DNA of 64,000 nucleotides from Lineus longissimus (Eukaryota; Nemertea; Pilidiophora; Heteronemertea; Lineidae). The stretch's first letter is position 1, and each line of letters starts with the position of its first letter. Below, piece by piece: positions 60,501-64,000 of this stretch. The translations under genes were made by a program, and so were the position numbers. The stretch spans positions 8,124,001-8,188,000 of the forward strand of contig NC_088312.1 of NCBI RefSeq assembly GCF_910592395.1, in the 5' to 3' direction. The notes beneath the pieces were generated by a model that searched no databases, was not told the DNA's origin, and saw only the letters and a program-made list of their open reading frames with translations.

Positions 60501-63417
60501 GGTAAAGGATGATTTTTGTAGATGAAGTTATTGAAGAGTAGATCTTGTTAATGATTCCCGGTCTCAAATCTTCCGGTTATATTGTTCGTAACTAACTTAC
60601 TGATATAACACACCTCGGGTGAAGGATTTTCTTCTATGCTGTTGCTTTAAGTTAGGAAAGGATACTGCTGCAGGTAACGTTTTCCCTTCACAAGATCTCT
60701 GTTTAAGTCCAATGCAAACGGCAGCAGCCACAAAAACCCTTGGTCGAGCTGGCTTTCTCGTATCAGTTTGCCGTCATTGGTTCAAATAAATAGTCACATC
60801 AAATAACACTTAGGTCTCAAAACGGAAGAATTATAACCTTTAGGTTGGATGTTTGTTTCTGTGACTGTGACAGGAATGCAAAATGTTGCCTCGTCAGTGA
60901 TGTGTAAACTCAAAACACTTACGCCGTGCAGTTGCACTAATCTGGTAGGAATGCAGCATTGATGTCAAAATGTAACCACCTTTTAAAGTGTCCGGACCTT
61001 CTGAAGAGGGTGAGGTATATATCTTTTGCAATAAACTGTCTGTAAGTGTGCGGATGGCAAAGTTTCAGAATTACTAGTTTTAAAGAAAGGTCTTTTCTGA
61101 TAAAGGGTCTCATTGTTAGTGAGGAATATGTAGGAACGATATTGAATCTTTCATGACTGACTATTTATTATTTCCAAGGATTTTCCTTTCCATGCCTCAG
61201 GCGTTGGCAGGTAATGCTATAAGTCAGTTGGCGGAAAGTGTTACAAAGTTGAGGTAACTTTCCATTATAGTTACGTGCAGCTGTCAAAACATTTATGGGA
61301 TGTTTGCCCAAAGAAAGCAAATCGTTGATGATACTCCCATAGAAAGAAAGAATATCATTGAAGAGCAGTTCCTCAGCTTGCCTTGAAGGAAGCAATGGTG
61401 GAAAACTTTGCGAATACAACAATGTACCATGTATAGTCATGAGGTCATCAATGACATCAAATCTGCATGTTTATACTGCTATTGTTCATGGAAAAACGGT
61501 TATCATTTGAAATTCTCCTTCGTGAGATGAAACTTCGCTTTAAATTGCTTAAAATGGTAGTACCCACGGTAGGTTTAGTATTCTTTCCATTAAGAAATTT
61601 CATGAACAATGTTGGAATATGAAAGAGAGTTATGGAAAGAATAGTTTGAACTGCAAGCAGTGAGTCAGCATGGGTTTCCTTCCTTGCTGTGATGGTAAAA
61701 GCTGAGAGGTTCACTGACGAGTTTGCTCTCCAGGTATACCTGAACATTTCTACAAGTCACTTGCAACTGTCCAAACACTTATTCCGTGTTTGCTAGACGA
61801 AAACAAATAAAGAACAAGTTTACCTCATTAGTGGCTACGGTCTACCAAGATACCTGTCTGCAATTAATAGTGGGTGATATTTTGGTGATCAATATGTATT
61901 TATTGATGTAAAAAGGTCTTGTTTATTCGATAATGACATGGGAACTGGAGAGTTTAAAGCTGCTGTTCCTGTGCAACTTACAAGTCACGTTTGTGACCTT
62001 GAGTAATACACTTTACTCTTTTATTTGTACTCTTGCCCACTATGCATTCTGACCCTACAGCATACTATTGGGATTTTTCATTCACCACCAAGCTATCTTC
62101 TGAAGAATGTGACCATCCGCGAATGCTCTCTAAAGACTTTGGAACTTTAAACCTTTGAGCCTCGAAAAAAAACCTAGATTGAGAACATGAACATGATTTT
62201 GCACAATGATGCTATTGCTTAGTATTAGGAGCAAAGACCGTAATTTGAGTCTCTAACCTGTCTAAATGAAGATCACCTCTGCATAGCTGCAAAGCTGAGA
62301 GATTAATCGATCCCTCCTATCACTATTGACAATGATGGATGATCTATGGGCTAAAATATCACAATAGCTAGTTATTAGAGTGCAGGTTAGTGTATGTGAC
62401 AGTCTCGTTCAAAGAGTATCATTACAATACGATTGTCGGTTGTCAATGCAACCAGGACAGTCTATATTATTACTGGCTGTAACCAAGGACTTCATTTTAG
62501 GTCTGCAGCCTATAGTATGTGGTTCCTTTAGCCATGCCTCTGTTATCGTCGATAGGACTTCGGCTCTACATGAATATCAAAGATTTAATTGACTACCCAA
62601 ATCATGCTCCACTAAATCATCAAATAAAAGTGATGAAAATTTGCCATTACAAATTCTACCTCGGCTAATTGGGACCTTTAGATGACGTAACGTGAATTCA
62701 GTGCAACCTGATCAATAGTAATACACTAAAAAGGAAGGCTCCTTGATGTAGATGCGCCTACATATGATATCTCAAGACAGCACTAATCTTACACCATTGA
62801 TATGCTACAGGTTCTTTCAGTACTATTTCTTTCAATGGTGATCAATGCCTCTTTAAAACTGATACTAGTACCAGGTTTGAACAACTTGAGACGACTCTAT
62901 TTTGAGAAATACAAAAGGTCCTTAATATGTTTTCGAGAACAAGATGTTGTGATGAGCACACTTTACAATAGAATGAACAGGCAAGTCGATTACTGATTGT
63001 AAGGTATTGAGAGTTTACTTCATAAGATGAAGTTTTGAATTTCATTGAGAAAATACCAGGTCTCGCAACATTATATCCCAATACTAAAGAGTTTCAAATG
63101 AACTGAAGGAAATATGCTATATTATCTGCTTTACATATCAGAGTGTGTCTTTTATTTTTAAATCTCAACATGGTGCCCAATAGATATACACCATATTTTG
63201 TAGGGGGATTCTGGTGACAATGGACCACCCACTATATTTTGTTACTGGTAACATTGTAGGTTGTTAGGAGTGCATTTCGCCCCTCTAAATTTGTTTGAGA
63301 AAAGATTTGAGCGAGTCCGCTGTGGCCCGTTACCGGTATATTCATTCGACTGGTCACCACACCCACAGCATTTTCCTGTCATTGTTCGCTGCTGCAAAAG
63401 TACTGGTGTGTTGGGCC

Positions 63418-63495
63418 AATTGCAAGTGGTTATTTTTTTCACAAAATGCCCGCCGGTTGCAAGCGGTTATTTATTCATTTACAAATGTGCCGGAG
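63418..63495. repeat. Direct duplication of about 37 bp
   Basis: TTGCAAGTGGTTATTTTTTT followed by CACAAAATGC is repeated as TTGCAAGCGGTTATTTATTC followed by ATTTACAAATGTGC. Two copies, moderately diverged. Confidence 0.65.
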
Positions 63496-64000
63496 CTGTT
63501 GGTGTCTTTTGATGATATTTCCGTTCGCCACCAATCAAGTTAGTGAGCATGTTTGTCTTACCAACAAATTGCATTAACCGAAAGTAATTTATTCTTGGTG
63601 ATGGCCACAGTGGGAAAATGCTCGAGTGGAATCGTAGCCCTGTTGCTCAATAGGCGTAGAGATAAAGTTACATTGTATATGTGTGTACGTACATGTACAA
63701 CATTTACAAGATCCTCGCAGGAGTTTCTTAAATAAGATCTTAACTTAGAATCTTACATGAATCTCCTCACAAATGTATGTGCACATGTATACGAAACTGA
63801 ACAGGATCTTATTGACCATCGTTATCTAAAAACTTTGTAAGAATCGTAACTTGATTTGTAACCTGGGTAACGCCAGCGTTAGCTTGAATAAGCATTATCT
63901 CCTTCAGTCAATTTCTATTACAGTACATGAAGTAGAGTTAGGACTTTATGCCAAAGTTTACTGCGACGATGCAGAAAACGGCAATGCCAACTCTTCCCAT

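Larger units (their letters stand above)
37203..64000. other. Upstream intergenic region without a convincing gene
   Basis: These 26.8 kb contain only short open frames, most with alternative starts and overlapping frames on the other strand. None shows a recognised domain. Identified structures are MITEs at 42811-43282 and 54334-54548, a diverged duplication at 44319-44650, a 19-G run at 49545-49563, a repeat at 63418-63495 and a TTTTCACTTTA short tandem repeat near 40140. An inverted CCAAT pair (ATTGGTCCAGCCAAT) at 38718-38732 lies 1.5 kb upstream of the two-CUB gene start. Weak exon candidates are listed in the findings. Confidence 0.55.

Noticed and set aside
1-64000. CRISPR arrays, operons or bacterial features
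   Set aside because: No direct repeats with regular unique spacers and no bacterial gene structure; spliced exons show eukaryotic DNA.

Overview
The window looks like nuclear DNA of an invertebrate bilaterian, probably marine. Genes have short phase-matched exons with GT-AG introns, AATAAA poly(A) signals, tRNA-derived SINEs, many small palindromic (MITE-like) elements, and frequent TACATGTA words of the kind common in mollusc, brachiopod and annelid genomes. The species cannot be named from the sequence. Everything below was read by eye; no alignment or gene-prediction program was run.

Layout. (1) 1-312, minus strand: an open Ser/Thr/Asn-rich, mucin-like exon that runs off the left edge. 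(2) 1979-5455, plus strand: the last nine coding exons of ASCC3, the Ski2-like helicase of the activating signal cointegrator complex; frame and phase agree across all eight introns. (3) 6373-10170, minus strand: a complete six-exon gene (776 codons plus stop) for an unusual single-pass receptor: signal peptide, SUEL-type lectin domain, CUB domain, 7-residue mucin repeats with SGSG glycosaminoglycan-type sites, one transmembrane helix, and a cytoplasmic tail with 16 tyrosines. It converges on ASCC3 and the two 3' ends are a few hundred bases apart. (4) 10171-22129: intergenic, with a miRNA-sized hairpin, a roughly 60-bp minisatellite and a foldback MITE. (5) 22130-37202, minus strand: a complete eight-exon gene (351 codons plus stop) for a two-CUB protein resembling SOL-1 (suppressor of lurcher), with a signal peptide and a hydrophobic C-terminus like a GPI-attachment signal. 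Its first intron is about 10.5 kb and is full of mobile elements, including a foldback element inserted in a MITE and a 79-bp tandem array. (6) 37203-64000: no convincing gene; two more MITEs and several diverged tandem duplications.

ASCC3 is a housekeeping helicase. The other genes encode cell-surface or secreted glycoproteins: the lectin/CUB/mucin receptor could bind glycans outside the cell and signal through phosphotyrosine inside, and the two-CUB protein belongs to a group known for assisting neurotransmitter receptors. There is no sign that these genes work in one pathway. The most novel item is the SUEL-CUB-mucin-TM-polytyrosine receptor. The most unusual DNA structures are the foldback element with 15-16-bp repeat arms and a 14-bp flanking duplication, and the pre-miRNA-like hairpin near 11.5 kb.
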